A DNA stretch of 21,335 nucleotides from Myxococcales bacterium UBA5297 (GCA_002408385.1 DHSB01000007.1:70551-91885), one strand, 5' to 3'. Positions 1 to 8,059 are shown, counted from the stretch's first letter. Translations and numbers: made by a program. Notes: generated from the sequence alone by a model not told the origin.

Positions 1-485
1 GGGCCCCCCCCCGCGTGTCCGCCGAGCCCCATCTCGATGTTGAGGTTGTCGAGCCGCTCGACCCTCAGGACCTCGACCGCCGCGTCTCCGGAGAGCCATC
101 GGGCTCGACCGAGGATCCGATAGGTCATCAGGATGGGCTGCTTTCGGACGACCTGGACGTCGACCCAATAGGCAAGCCCGGACTCGCGCGCCGTCCCGTT
201 CAGCCCCGCGGTCGCGGTCTTGACCGGCGCCACCTCGGGCCACACCGCGTCGATCGCCTCGAGCCTCTGGCGCAGCTTCGGCCACCGCTCAGCCTTCGCG
301 AACAGCTCGGCCGTGGCCTTGTCGACCTCGATGGAGTCGCGGGCCCGCTCGACAATCCAGCCGGGCAGCGCGACACGAAAGAGCTCCTCGGCGGGATCGG
401 GTTCAGCTCGGGATTGCCGGTGCCAGTAGTAGGCCCCGCCCGCGATGGCGACGGCGAGCAGGCTGACGACTATCGCTCTTCGCAT
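1..485 (-). CDS. Partial hypothetical protein, cut by the window edge
   Basis: An open frame runs on the minus strand from an ATG at 485 to the window edge with no stop, about 161 codons. The N-terminus (MRRAIVVSLLAVAIAGGAYY) is a short basic stretch followed by a hydrophobic segment, so it is a signal peptide or a single membrane anchor. The rest looks like a soluble extracytoplasmic domain, mixed alpha then beta. It begins 44 bp after the stop of the pilus-assembly-like gene and in the same direction, so the two may be co-transcribed. I do not recognise the family. No strong ribosome binding site is visible. The run of C at window positions 4-12 encodes glycines and may be a contig-end homopolymer, so the last few residues are uncertain. 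Confidence 0.65.
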   Translation of the reverse strand, partial: MRRAIVVSLLAVAIAGGAYYWHRQSRAEPDPAEELFRVALPGWIVERARDSIEVDKATAELFAKAERWPKLRQRLEAIDAVWPEVAPVKTATAGLNGTARESGLAYWVDVQVVRKQPILMTYRILGRARWLSGDAAVEVLRVERLDNLNIEMGLGGHAGGG

Positions 486-529
486 GGGGTCCGTTGGTCC
501 CAGGGCCGAGGGTGGGTGACGCGGTCGGC

Positions 530-1276
530 CTACTTGGCCTCGAGCTCAGAGTGCCCGGCATCGGGCTTGGGCGCCTCGGCGGTCTCGGTGCGATCGTCGA
601 GCAGAATCCGCCCCGGCGTCGCGCGATAGACGATCTTGAGCAGCTCGAGCTTGCGGGCGGTGGTCATCGTGCCCTTGATGCTCAGGGTCGGGCCCAGGTA
701 CGCGAGCTGGCAGTCGCCGTCGAGGCCCGCCTCTTTCACCGCGGCGTGAATCTCTCCGTACTGCTCGCGGATGACCTCTTCCGAGAAGATGAGCGAGACG
801 CGGTCGGCCTGGAAGTCGTCCGAGTCGAAGAGCTCGAGCAGCGCCTTGCGGCACGCGGAGGTGGGCACGTTGGCGCTGAGGGTCTTGCCCTCGCCCGCCT
901 TCTCGATCTCCACGTTCTGACAGGCCTTGCGCACCGCCTGTTCGCGCCGCTCGGACGACGGGGCCTCGGGCGGCCGTCCTCCGGCCTCGCGCACTCGCAC
1001 CCGGACCGCGTCGAAGCTGCCGGGGCCCATCAGGTACACGAGCGCGCGCCCGGGCGCTTTGGGCGTCAGGAGCAACTCGTTCGACGGGAGAGTCTCGGCG
1101 CCGACGACCTCGGGCGCGTCAGCGAAGGCCTGGACGCCCACGCCTATCCGGAAGAACTGCTCGTTCCCCACCTTGAGGTCGAGCGTGCGCATGGGCGGTC
1201 GGGCCGAAGAGCGCGTCGGCGCCAGGGCGACGAGCAGTGAAAAGGCCAAAAGGACGATGAAGTCGCGAGCTCTCAC
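530..1276 (-). CDS. Pilus-assembly N-terminal domain protein (CpaC-like, no secretin domain)
   Basis: 248 residues from a GTG at 1276. This start is chosen because GAGGA lies 6 nt upstream and because it places a clean signal peptide (MRARDFIVLLAFSLLVALAP) at the N-terminus; an upstream ATG at 1357 would add 27 residues before it. Mature residues about 28-100 (RTLDLKVGNEQFFRIGVGVQ, then VVGAE, LLLTPKAPGRALVYLMG) fit the small beta domain found at the N-terminus of CpaC/RcpA-type secretins of Tad pili. The C-terminal part (about 170-235) contains a GPTLSIKGTMTTARKLELLK stretch resembling the BON-like segment of the same secretins. There is no secretin channel domain, so it is not itself a secretin. 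It probably acts in the periplasm, perhaps in a pilus or secretion complex. Family call is fairly secure; role is inference. Confidence 0.72.
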   Translation of the reverse strand: MRARDFIVLLAFSLLVALAPTRSSARPPMRTLDLKVGNEQFFRIGVGVQAFADAPEVVGAETLPSNELLLTPKAPGRALVYLMGPGSFDAVRVRVREAGGRPPEAPSSERREQAVRKACQNVEIEKAGEGKTLSANVPTSACRKALLELFDSDDFQADRVSLIFSEEVIREQYGEIHAAVKEAGLDGDCQLAYLGPTLSIKGTMTTARKLELLKIVYRATPGRILLDDRTETAEAPKPDAGHSELEAK

Positions 1277-1282
1277 AGCAGG

Positions 1283-1287
1283 TCCTC
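1283..1287 (-). promoter_or_regulatory. Ribosome binding site that fixes the GTG start at 1276
   Basis: The minus strand reads GAGGA followed by 6 nt and then GTG. No comparable site precedes the in-frame ATG at 1357, which argues for the shorter 248-residue product. Confidence 0.55.
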
Positions 1288-1403
1288 GGTGATTGCCTTC
1301 GGTTCGGTCTGCGGGCGCCGGCTCCAGCGCGCGGAGACGACGTGCCTGCGTTTTCATGGCACATCACGGCCGCGTTGGCGACCCGGGCTTGGAGCAGGTC
1401 GAG

Positions 1404-1438
1404 AAAAAAGGCAGGCAGCCGAGCGCTCGCACGGCACC
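1404..1438 (-). terminator. Probable intrinsic terminator after the HDAC gene
   Basis: On the minus strand, 36 nt past the HDAC-like stop codon, a GC-rich imperfect hairpin (GCCG-T-GC, loop GAGC, GC-T-CGGC, with outer GG/CC pairs) is followed by TGCC and then six T residues. The stem has T-T mismatches and the T run is offset by a few bases, so it is not a perfect terminator. Its position at the end of the importer cluster and before an unrelated pilus gene supports the call. The rest of the 1277-1473 gap shows nothing else. Confidence 0.5.
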
Positions 1439-1473
1439 GGGCCCAAGGCACTCGGGGAAGGTGCGCGCGAGCC

Positions 1474-3291
1474 TCAACGCTTCGCGCGGCGACTCGGCTT
1501 CGCGCGGGCCCCGCGCACGGGGACCAGCGAGAAGTGGACCCGGTTGCGCTCGGCCTTGATGGCCTTGCGGTCGACCTTGTGGTCGTCGAGCCAGTACGCC
1601 ATCTCGTCTGACTCCCAGGAATACGGCCCGCCGTTCATCCGCACCCTGCCCTGGACGAAGGCGAGCGTGGCCTCGCGCAGCGGAACCCGCGCAAAGTCGC
1701 GGAGGATGGCCTCGAAGCGCCCCTGTCTCTTCGGGTCGAGGTACTGGAAGTGGTACCGGGACGTGAAGGCCATGTGGTACCAGGCCGGGCGGAAGACGAC
1801 CGCCTGCATGCCGAGCTTCTTGGCCATCCGCGCCAGCGTCTCGCCGGTCTCGCGCGAGACGCCGAGCCCCGGCAGCTCCTGGCCCGGCAACTGCGGGCGC
1901 CGCTCGCTGAACTGCGCCTTGGGATTGCGCAGGGTCATCCAATGCACGTAGAGCACGTCCGAGTCGGCGATCCTCTTCCGCTCGACCACGCACTCGAGCA
2001 GCACGTGCTCGACGCCATCGGCCTCGCCAAACAGCCGCATCCGCTCGCCCGGGCTGCCCTCGTCTATCTCGACGTGGAAGTGCCCGTAGCCCAGCCGCTG
2101 CAGGTGATTGAGGATGTTGCAGTGGTGCATCGCGAGCTCGATGCTCTCGGCCGTAAAGGCCCCCAGCAGCAGGCGCCGCTGCGGCGCGTAGACGCCGAGC
2201 GACTCGTCGAGATCCTCGGCGGTCAGCTCGAGATCGCCCGGTTGCTCGCGTCCGAAGCTCTTCCAGACCTCGGAGTAGTGCGCCCGCATCGGGTCGAAGC
2301 CCACCGGGATCTGCTCGCGCGAGCGCCACTTGAGGGCGAGCAGCGTGCCGGCGAGCACCTTCCAGGAGTCGCGGTGATAGCCGCCGCCGGCCAGCCAAAC
2401 GCTGGGGATACCCTCGAGCGCCTCGGCGACCCGGAGATCGCGCCGGCGCGCCCCGTGGAGGCTCAGCCCCAGGCGGCCCATCCGGTCGCTGCCGAGCACG
2501 TCGCCTCCGGCGATCACGAAGGCGAGGTCGAGCGCGGGCATGCGGCCGAGCAGCGCGTTGAGGGCCCGGATGTACTTGTCGTCCGGGCAGCCGCCAGGCA
2601 GCACCGTCTCGTCCACGCCTTCCAGCGGCAGCCAGGCCGAGCCCGACAGCGAGCCTATCCACACCCGCTTGTCGCCGCCCAGGCACGCGGCCGTGCCGTC
2701 GGGCGGGTGCGCGTCGAGGTCGATGACGCCGACCTTGCCGGAGAAGCCCTCGCTTCGCAGCACCGCGATGGCCACGGCGATGTCGTTGACCGGGCACAGC
2801 CCGCCAGCCTTGTCCGGAAAGGCGTGGTGGAAGCCGCCCAGCAGGTTGGCCGCTACCCCGCGCCGCTTGAGCGCCATGCGGGCGGCTTCGATGGTCGCCC
2901 CGCACGCGAGCCTGACGGTGTTGAGCAGCTCGTCCACGGGCACGTCCGAGGGGTCGACCGCGAAGATGGACGCGAGCGTCTCGGCCGTGGAGAGCGCCTC
3001 GAGGAACTCGGCGGAGTGCACCCGCGCCAGGTCGGCGTAGACCGCTCGCCGGGGGGTTCGCAACTCGCTGCGCTCGAGCGCTCCAGTCTTCAGCAGGTAC
3101 CAGACCGCAAAGTCGGCGCGCCGCGACTCGACGCCGGTGCTCACCTCGACGGCAGCCAGCGGGAGCCGGTAGGCCGGATCGTAGAAGACCGCGAGAGCGC
3201 GGTGGCGGTGCAGTCCGAGCCGCTCGGCGAAGTGGCGCACGGCTTGCCCGCGGCTCGACTTCGACAGCAGCTCGAGGAGAGGCGTGCCCAT
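1474..3291 (-). CDS. Histone deacetylase-family zinc enzyme with a C-terminal extra domain
   Basis: 605 residues. Residues about 33-320 are an HDAC/AcuC/acetylpolyamine amidohydrolase-type arginase fold. Visible active-site elements are the paired histidines in GGFHHAF (H155, H156), zinc ligands D193 and H195 in DLDAHPPDGT, the third ligand D264 in AGGDVLGSD, and the transition-state tyrosine Y305 in AGGGYH. All key residues are kept, so the enzyme should deacetylate or deamidate an N-acyl substrate in the cytoplasm. Residues about 330-605 form an additional domain that I cannot name, with motifs such as RPQLPGQELPGLG and VFRPAWYHMAF. The ATG at 3291 is the only reasonable start; its ribosome binding site is weak. 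It lies 77 bp after malG in the same direction and is followed by a terminator, so it may be the last gene of the importer operon. Substrate unknown. Confidence 0.85.
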   Translation of the reverse strand: MGTPLLELLSKSSRGQAVRHFAERLGLHRHRALAVFYDPAYRLPLAAVEVSTGVESRRADFAVWYLLKTGALERSELRTPRRAVYADLARVHSAEFLEALSTAETLASIFAVDPSDVPVDELLNTVRLACGATIEAARMALKRRGVAANLLGGFHHAFPDKAGGLCPVNDIAVAIAVLRSEGFSGKVGVIDLDAHPPDGTAACLGGDKRVWIGSLSGSAWLPLEGVDETVLPGGCPDDKYIRALNALLGRMPALDLAFVIAGGDVLGSDRMGRLGLSLHGARRRDLRVAEALEGIPSVWLAGGGYHRDSWKVLAGTLLALKWRSREQIPVGFDPMRAHYSEVWKSFGREQPGDLELTAEDLDESLGVYAPQRRLLLGAFTAESIELAMHHCNILNHLQRLGYGHFHVEIDEGSPGERMRLFGEADGVEHVLLECVVERKRIADSDVLYVHWMTLRNPKAQFSERRPQLPGQELPGLGVSRETGETLARMAKKLGMQAVVFRPAWYHMAFTSRYHFQYLDPKRQGRFEAILRDFARVPLREATLAFVQGRVRMNGGPYSWESDEMAYWLDDHKVDRKAIKAERNRVHFSLVPVRGARAKPSRRAKR

Positions 3292-3368
3292 TCGTTCTCG
3301 AACGCGACGAAGCGGGGCTTCATGCCCGAGACCCGGCAGGCCCGGGCGCGCTCGCCCTGCCTCCTGCG

Positions 3369-4280
3369 TCAGCCCTTGACGCCGCCGGCGGTCAGGCCGC
3401 CGACGATGTAGCGCTGCAGCGCCAGGAACAGCGCCACGATGGGCGCCGAGACGAAGACCGCGCCCGCCGCGAAGTCGCCCCAGCGCACGCTCTTCGCGTC
3501 GATAGCCGAGTTGACGACCACCGGCAGCGTGTAGTGCAGCTCGGAGTCCATGAACTTGGCGGCGAGGATGTACTCGTTCCAAGCCGACATGAACGAGAAG
3601 AGGAAGGTGACGGCGATGGCCGGCGCCGACAGCGGCAGCACGATCTGCCAGAAGATGCGCGTCTGGCTCGCGCCGTCGATGAGCGCCGCCTCCTCGAGCT
3701 CCTTGGGGATGGTGTCGAAGTAGCCCTTGAGCATCCACACGCTGAACGGCACCGAGGTCGTCGAGTAGACCAGCACCAGCCCGAGGCGCGTGTCGAGCAA
3801 CCCGAGGTAATTGAGCAGCAGGTAGAGCGGGATCATCATCATCGTGCCCGGGAACATCTGCGTCGCGAGGAACGCGAGCAGGCCCGCGCGCCGGCCCGGG
3901 AACTTGAAGCGGCTGAACGCATAGGCCGCGGTCGCCGCGAAGAGGATGCCGAGCAGCGACGAGGAGAGGGCGATGACGAAGGAGTTGAGCGCCTGGCGGG
4001 CGAAGACCCAGTTGCCGGCGTTGTCGGTCTTGCCGATCAGGCGCGCGAAGTTCTCGAAGGAGATCGTCGAGGGGATCGGCGAGATGGAGAAGGCGAAGTC
4101 CTGGCCGGGCTCGAAGGCCATCTTCAGCACCCACATCACTGGCCAGAGCGTCAGCCCCGTGAAGACGATCAGGAAGCCGTGGCGCGCGAGGCCCGGCAGA
4201 CTCTCCTTCCACTTCCCTGGGCGAGCGACCGGGGTCTCGGAAGCGGCCGGCGAGGCGAGGAGCTCGGGGCTGGTGCTCAT
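3369..4280 (-). CDS. malG: Maltodextrin ABC transporter permease, MalG type
   Basis: 303 residues. A cytoplasmic N-tail is followed by a first membrane span at about 35-55 and five further spans, as in MalG. The EAA loop that docks on the ATPase is clear at about residues 197-216 (ELEEAALIDGAS, then F, and IVLPL). The FKFPGR and QMFPGTMMMIPLYLLLNYLG stretches and the C-terminal GGLTAGGVKG are characteristic of MalG-like sugar permeases. The ATG at 4280 overlaps the stop of the fused malEF gene by 4 bp (ATGA), so the two are translationally coupled. It pairs with the MalF half of that protein to form the membrane channel for maltose or maltodextrins. Substrate is inferred from the starch genes alongside; family call is secure. 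Confidence 0.93.
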   Translation of the reverse strand: MSTSPELLASPAASETPVARPGKWKESLPGLARHGFLIVFTGLTLWPVMWVLKMAFEPGQDFAFSISPIPSTISFENFARLIGKTDNAGNWVFARQALNSFVIALSSSLLGILFAATAAYAFSRFKFPGRRAGLLAFLATQMFPGTMMMIPLYLLLNYLGLLDTRLGLVLVYSTTSVPFSVWMLKGYFDTIPKELEEAALIDGASQTRIFWQIVLPLSAPAIAVTFLFSFMSAWNEYILAAKFMDSELHYTLPVVVNSAIDAKSVRWGDFAAGAVFVSAPIVALFLALQRYIVGGLTAGGVKG

Positions 4281-6850
4281 TCGAACGCGCCCTCCGTCGC
4301 CTTGGTGATGCGGTTGGTGATCATGGTGTAGGCCATCAGGATGCCGAAGATGATCGTCGCGTAGGCCGCCGCGTAGCCGTAGCGGTACTGCTCGAACGCG
4401 TAGCGGAAGGCCTGCGTCACCAGGATGTCGGTCGCGCCGTCGGGAGCGCCGCCGGAGACGAGGTAGATGACGTTGAAGGAGAGGTTGAAGGTCCAGATGA
4501 CGCCCAGGATGATCGCCGGGATCATCGCCGGCTTGAGCAGCGGCAGCGTCACGTTGATGAACTTCGTCCAGCGTCCCGCGCCGTCGACGTCGGCCGCCTC
4601 GTAGAGCTCCTTGGGAATCGACTGCAGGGCCCCGAGCGCGGTCACCATCATGAACGGGAAGCCGAGCCAGACGTTGGTGGCCAGGTTCGCGCAGAAGGCG
4701 GTCAGCGGGCTGTCGAACCAACTGAACGAGCCGAGCGAGAAGACGCGGTTGATGAGGCCGTACTCCGCGTTGAACATCGCCTTCCAGATCAAGGCAGTGA
4801 TGTAGTTCGGGATGGCCCAGGGGATGATCAGCAGGACGCGATAGACCTTCTTGAAGCGCAGCTTCGGGTCTTGAAGGATGAGCGCCAGGAAGAGCCCGAT
4901 GGCCACGTGGAGAAAAACGTTGGCCGCCGTCCAGACCACGGTGACCACGGTCGTGTAGTAGAAGCTGTGCGGGTCGCCGGCGCCGCGGGCGAGGAGGATG
5001 TCGACGAAGTTCGTCAGCCCGACGAACGCCTCGCGGGTCGGCGTCACGTCGTAGAACGACAGCGACAGGCCGTAGCCGAAGGGCACGAACACCAGGACGA
5101 TGACCGCGCCCATCGCCGGGAAGACGTAGGCGTAGGCGCCGAGGTGCGGTCGAAGCTGCTTGCGGTAGATGAACGCGAGCAAGGCGAGCAGCGCCAGCAA
5201 CGCGCCGAGGACGAGCTGCCAGGTGCGATTCTTCTGCACCGGAGCCCCGCCCTTGACCATGGTGACCCGGCCGTCGGTCGCGCGCGCGGCGATGACCACC
5301 TCGGTCTTCTCCGCGTTCCAGATGAGAGCGGGCTCGCCCTCCTTCGCGGTGGCGAGATCGGCGAGGTCGGCGAGCGCCTTCGGGACCGGACAGGCGACCG
5401 CGTTCGCGAAGCCGCGGCGCTTCTCGGCGCACCACTCCCCGAGCAGCCGGGACTCGCCCTGCTTGAACGTCAGGACCATCGCCTCCCAGCGGCTGTCGGT
5501 GATGAGTTGGTCCGGGTTGGCGACCTGCCAGCGAGCCTGCTCGAGCGCCTTCTCTGCCCCCTTGGCCTGGACCTCGATGGGCTCGGTGCGCTCGCTCGCC
5601 TGGACGCTGGCTGAAACGCGGCGCTGGGCCTCGGCGAGCACCGACTCGGCCTCTTCGCCCTGGCCGATGGCCTTCATGATCGCCGCGTCCATCGGGGTCC
5701 AGACGTGGCGCATCGCCGGCGCGCTCGGCATCGGCACCGCGAGCTCGGCCTGGGCGCGGAAGCCTTGCAGGCGCTGATCCTCGACGCTCTTCCACGGCTG
5801 CTTGTTGGCGACCGGCTGACCCGCCTTCTCGAGGCGCGAGACGGCGACCTCGTCGGAGGTCAGGTAGCGCATCACCTCGAACGCCTCGGCCTTGCGGCGC
5901 GAGCGCGAGGACATGATCACCGCCTCGACCGAGAGGTAAGGCCTGGCGATCCCGGCCGGCCCCGCGGGCAAAGGCGCGACCCGCGCGTCGATGTCGCCTT
6001 TGATGTCTCCGAGGAACCAGGGGCCGGTGACGATCATCGCGGCCTTGCGGTCGTTGAAGAGCGAGCTGACCATCGCGCCTGTCACTTCGCGCGGCAGCAG
6101 TCCCTCGTCGCGCAGCTTGCGCACCCAGAAGAGCGCCTCGGCGTTGCCCCGCTTGTCGAGCGCCGGGCGTCCCTTCTCGTCGAGCACGATGCCCCCGAAG
6201 GCGTGGAGAAAGCCCGCTTCGGTATAGGTGTTGGCCCAGTCCATGACGAAGCCGTAGCTGCCGTCGCCGGTGAGCTCGCGGGCCTCGGTGACGAGCTCGT
6301 CGAGCGTCGCGGGCGGCACCGGGATCTTCGCGGCGTCGTAGACGAGTGCGACCGACTTCATCGCGAGCGGCAGGCCGTAGAGCATGCGGCTGCCCTGCGG
6401 CACCGTGAGCGCCTCGATGGCCGGTTGGCTGAACCGCTCCACGTCGGCCGTGGAAAGGAAGTGCTGCACCGGCTCGACAAAGCCCCAATTCGCCCAGTCG
6501 CCGAGGCGGTCGTGGGCGAAGACGAAGAGGTCAGGGCCTTTGCCCGCGCCGATGGCCGCGGTCAGCTTGTCGGCAAAGGCGGTGTAGGGGATGAAGAGAG
6601 CCGTAACCTCGATGTCGTCGCGCGCGGCGTTGAAGGCCTGGATAGCGCCCTCGAAGACCTGCTGCTCGGCACCGGTGTAGCTGTGCCAGAGCACGACGTC
6701 GACCGGGCCGGCCTTCTCTGCCTCGACCGCGGCAGGTACGGTCCTCTCGGCTTCGACCGGGTCGACCCTCTCTGCTTCGACCGCGAAGGCACTGGCGGCG
6801 AGCAGAAGGGCCGCCGCGCAGACGAGCTGCTTCATAAGAGTGCGGAGCAT
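4277..6850 (-). CDS. malEF: Fused maltodextrin-binding protein and permease (MalE-MalF)
   Basis: 857 residues in one uninterrupted frame. Residues 1-23 are a signal peptide ending AFA. Residues about 50-415 are a family 1 extracellular solute-binding protein (VDVVLWHSYTG, GKGPDLFVFAHDRLGDWANW, AAMIVTGPWFL, and a C-terminal APAMRHVWTPMDAA segment typical of maltose-type binding proteins). Residues about 416-540 are a linker region with two cysteines (C474, C487) that I cannot assign. A membrane span at 544-562 is followed by RKQLR, and then a complete MalF permease runs from about 575, with its EAA loop at about 750-771 (YEAADVDGAG, then LPLLKP). ATG 6850 is preceded by GGGGAG at 5 nt spacing. 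It starts 10 bp after malK and overlaps malG. No separate malE is present, so the transporter appears to carry a covalently tethered receptor. Confidence 0.92.
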   Translation of the reverse strand: MLRTLMKQLVCAAALLLAASAFAVEAERVDPVEAERTVPAAVEAEKAGPVDVVLWHSYTGAEQQVFEGAIQAFNAARDDIEVTALFIPYTAFADKLTAAIGAGKGPDLFVFAHDRLGDWANWGFVEPVQHFLSTADVERFSQPAIEALTVPQGSRMLYGLPLAMKSVALVYDAAKIPVPPATLDELVTEARELTGDGSYGFVMDWANTYTEAGFLHAFGGIVLDEKGRPALDKRGNAEALFWVRKLRDEGLLPREVTGAMVSSLFNDRKAAMIVTGPWFLGDIKGDIDARVAPLPAGPAGIARPYLSVEAVIMSSRSRRKAEAFEVMRYLTSDEVAVSRLEKAGQPVANKQPWKSVEDQRLQGFRAQAELAVPMPSAPAMRHVWTPMDAAIMKAIGQGEEAESVLAEAQRRVSASVQASERTEPIEVQAKGAEKALEQARWQVANPDQLITDSRWEAMVLTFKQGESRLLGEWCAEKRRGFANAVACPVPKALADLADLATAKEGEPALIWNAEKTEVVIAARATDGRVTMVKGGAPVQKNRTWQLVLGALLALLALLAFIYRKQLRPHLGAYAYVFPAMGAVIVLVFVPFGYGLSLSFYDVTPTREAFVGLTNFVDILLARGAGDPHSFYYTTVVTVVWTAANVFLHVAIGLFLALILQDPKLRFKKVYRVLLIIPWAIPNYITALIWKAMFNAEYGLINRVFSLGSFSWFDSPLTAFCANLATNVWLGFPFMMVTALGALQSIPKELYEAADVDGAGRWTKFINVTLPLLKPAMIPAIILGVIWTFNLSFNVIYLVSGGAPDGATDILVTQAFRYAFEQYRYGYAAAYATIIFGILMAYTMITNRITKATEGAFE
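6704..6781 (-). repeat. Three short degenerate repeats after the signal peptide of MalEF
   Basis: Residues 24-49 of the fusion protein read VEAERVDP, VEAERTVPAA and VEAEKAGP, three imperfect copies of an acidic octapeptide. The DNA copies are also similar, suggesting local duplication. They lie between the signal peptide and the binding domain and probably form a flexible spacer. Confidence 0.6.
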
Positions 6851-6860
6851 GGACTCTCCC

Positions 6861-7934
6861 CTAGAGCGCCGGGCCGTTGTCGCCGGGGGCGAAGAGGTAG
6901 AGCCGCTTCGGGTCCACGTACAGCGTGAACTTGTCGCCGTCCTTGACCGGGCAGCGCGGGCCGACGCGGGCGATGATTCGCGTCGCCTTCTCGTCGGTGC
7001 ACGTGCAGGTGAGGTAGGTCTCCGAGCCAAGCGGCTCGACGAGCTCGACGACGACCGGGACCGCGACCCGGCCCTCGGCCGGCTCCTCGACGAAGTGCTC
7101 GGGCCTCACCCCCGCGACGCACGAGCCTGAGAAGCTCCCGAGCCGTTCGGGCAGCGGCAGGCGCACGCCGAAGGCGAGCACGCCGTCCTTGCCGGCCGCA
7201 GCCTCGCAGAAGTTCATCGAGGGTGAGCCGATGAAACCTGCGACGAAGCGATTCGCGGGCTTCTCGTAGAGCTCGAGCGGGGTCGCCAACTGCTGCAGGA
7301 TGCCCGCGTGCATCACGGCGATCCGGTCGGCGAGCGTCATCGCCTCGGTCTGGTCGTGCGTGACGTAGACGACCGTCATCTTCAGCTTCTGGTGCAGCCG
7401 CGCGATCTCCGCGCGCATCTGCACGCGCAGCTTCGCGTCCAGGTTCGAGAGCGGCTCGTCGAAGAGGAAGACCGGGGCGCGGCGCACGATCGCCCGGCCC
7501 ATCGCGACGCGCTGGCGCTGACCGCCGGACATCGCCTTGGGCTTGCGGTCGAGCAGGTGCTCGAGGTCGAGCATCTTCGCCGCCTCGTCGACGCGCACGT
7601 CGATCTCGCTCTTGGGCATCCCGCGCATCTTCAGCCCGAAGGCCATGTTCTCGCGCACGGTCATGTGCGGATAGAGCGCGTAGCTCTGGAACACCATGGC
7701 GATGTCGCGGTCCTTGGGATGGACCTCGTTCACCCGGCGCTCACCGATGCGCAGCTCGCCCGCGGTGATCTCTTCCAGTCCCGCGATCATCCGCAGGGTG
7801 GTCGACTTGCCGCAGCCCGAGGGCCCGACCAGCACCAGGAATTCGCCGTCGTTGACGGTGAGGGAGACTTCCTTGACGGTCGGCGGAGCATCGCCGTACC
7901 GCTTGACCAGTTTGTCGAGGACGACTTGTGCCAT
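6861..7934 (-). CDS. malK: Sugar ABC transporter ATPase, MalK/UgpC family
   Basis: 357 residues, usual length for the family. Walker A is GPSGCGKST at 37-45, the Q-loop lies in VFQSYALYP at 81-89, the signature is [15 protein letters not shown] from 135, Walker B with D-loop is [16 protein letters not shown], and the switch histidine is H193 in VTHDQTEAM. The C-terminal third (about 235-357) is the TOBE/regulatory domain of CUT1 sugar importers. It hydrolyses ATP on the cytoplasmic face to drive the MalEF-MalG channel. It is the first gene of the importer group; malEF begins 10 bp after its stop. The ATG has no Shine-Dalgarno sequence; a TAGACT box sits 9 nt upstream, suggesting a leaderless message. 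MalK proteins of this family can serve more than one transporter, so the sugar range is inferred from the neighbours. Confidence 0.94.
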   Translation of the reverse strand: MAQVVLDKLVKRYGDAPPTVKEVSLTVNDGEFLVLVGPSGCGKSTTLRMIAGLEEITAGELRIGERRVNEVHPKDRDIAMVFQSYALYPHMTVRENMAFGLKMRGMPKSEIDVRVDEAAKMLDLEHLLDRKPKAMSGGQRQRVAMGRAIVRRAPVFLFDEPLSNLDAKLRVQMRAEIARLHQKLKMTVVYVTHDQTEAMTLADRIAVMHAGILQQLATPLELYEKPANRFVAGFIGSPSMNFCEAAAGKDGVLAFGVRLPLPERLGSFSGSCVAGVRPEHFVEEPAEGRVAVPVVVELVEPLGSETYLTCTCTDEKATRIIARVGPRCPVKDGDKFTLYVDPKRLYLFAPGDNGPAL

Positions 7935-7943
7935 GGCGACGGG

Positions 7944-7949
7944 AGTCTA
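7944..7949 (-). promoter_or_regulatory. Candidate -10 box for the malK operon
   Basis: The minus strand reads TAGACT, then 9 nt, then the malK ATG. With normal spacing transcription would begin within a few bases of the start codon, giving a leaderless or nearly leaderless mRNA, in keeping with the missing Shine-Dalgarno. No convincing -35 hexamer is seen, so this is a weak call. Confidence 0.35.
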
Positions 7950-8030
7950 GCCTATGGCGCGCCGCTGCCGTAAGTCCGCGCGTTGATGGTGTCAGAGGGC
8001 AGACAGGCGGCCGTTCGGGTGGAGACCAGG

Positions 8031-8059
8031 GCGCCGGAGGTCGCGGAGTCCGCCGGCGC
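8031..8059 (-). terminator. GC-rich hairpin after the repeat lipoprotein gene
   Basis: GCGCCGG at 8031-8037 is the exact reverse complement of CCGGCGC at 8053-8059, with a 15-nt loop that can itself pair (GCGGA/TCCGC). It lies 15 nt past the stop codon and before the malK promoter region, so it could end or attenuate the starch transcript. No T run follows, so intrinsic termination is uncertain. The remaining 7935-8074 sequence shows nothing else. Confidence 0.35.

Noticed and set aside
1..12. GGG followed by a run of nine C at the window start
   Set aside because: It could be a biological run, but position at the edge makes a sequence-end artefact as likely; nothing was built on it.
3332..3347. 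Small inverted repeats (CCCGG/CCGGG, GCCCGGGC) between malG and the HDAC-like gene
   Set aside because: Stems of 4-5 bp in very GC-rich DNA with no T run are too weak to call a terminator.
1750..3411. A 553-codon plus-strand frame opposite the HDAC-like gene
   Set aside because: Arg/Ala/Glu/Leu-rich shadow without a domain; the minus frame has complete zinc-enzyme motifs.
3292..4212. A long N-terminal extension of the HDAC-like protein running out of frame through malG
   Set aside because: The extension is an Arg- and Leu-rich out-of-frame reading of the permease gene, so the protein was started at ATG 3291.
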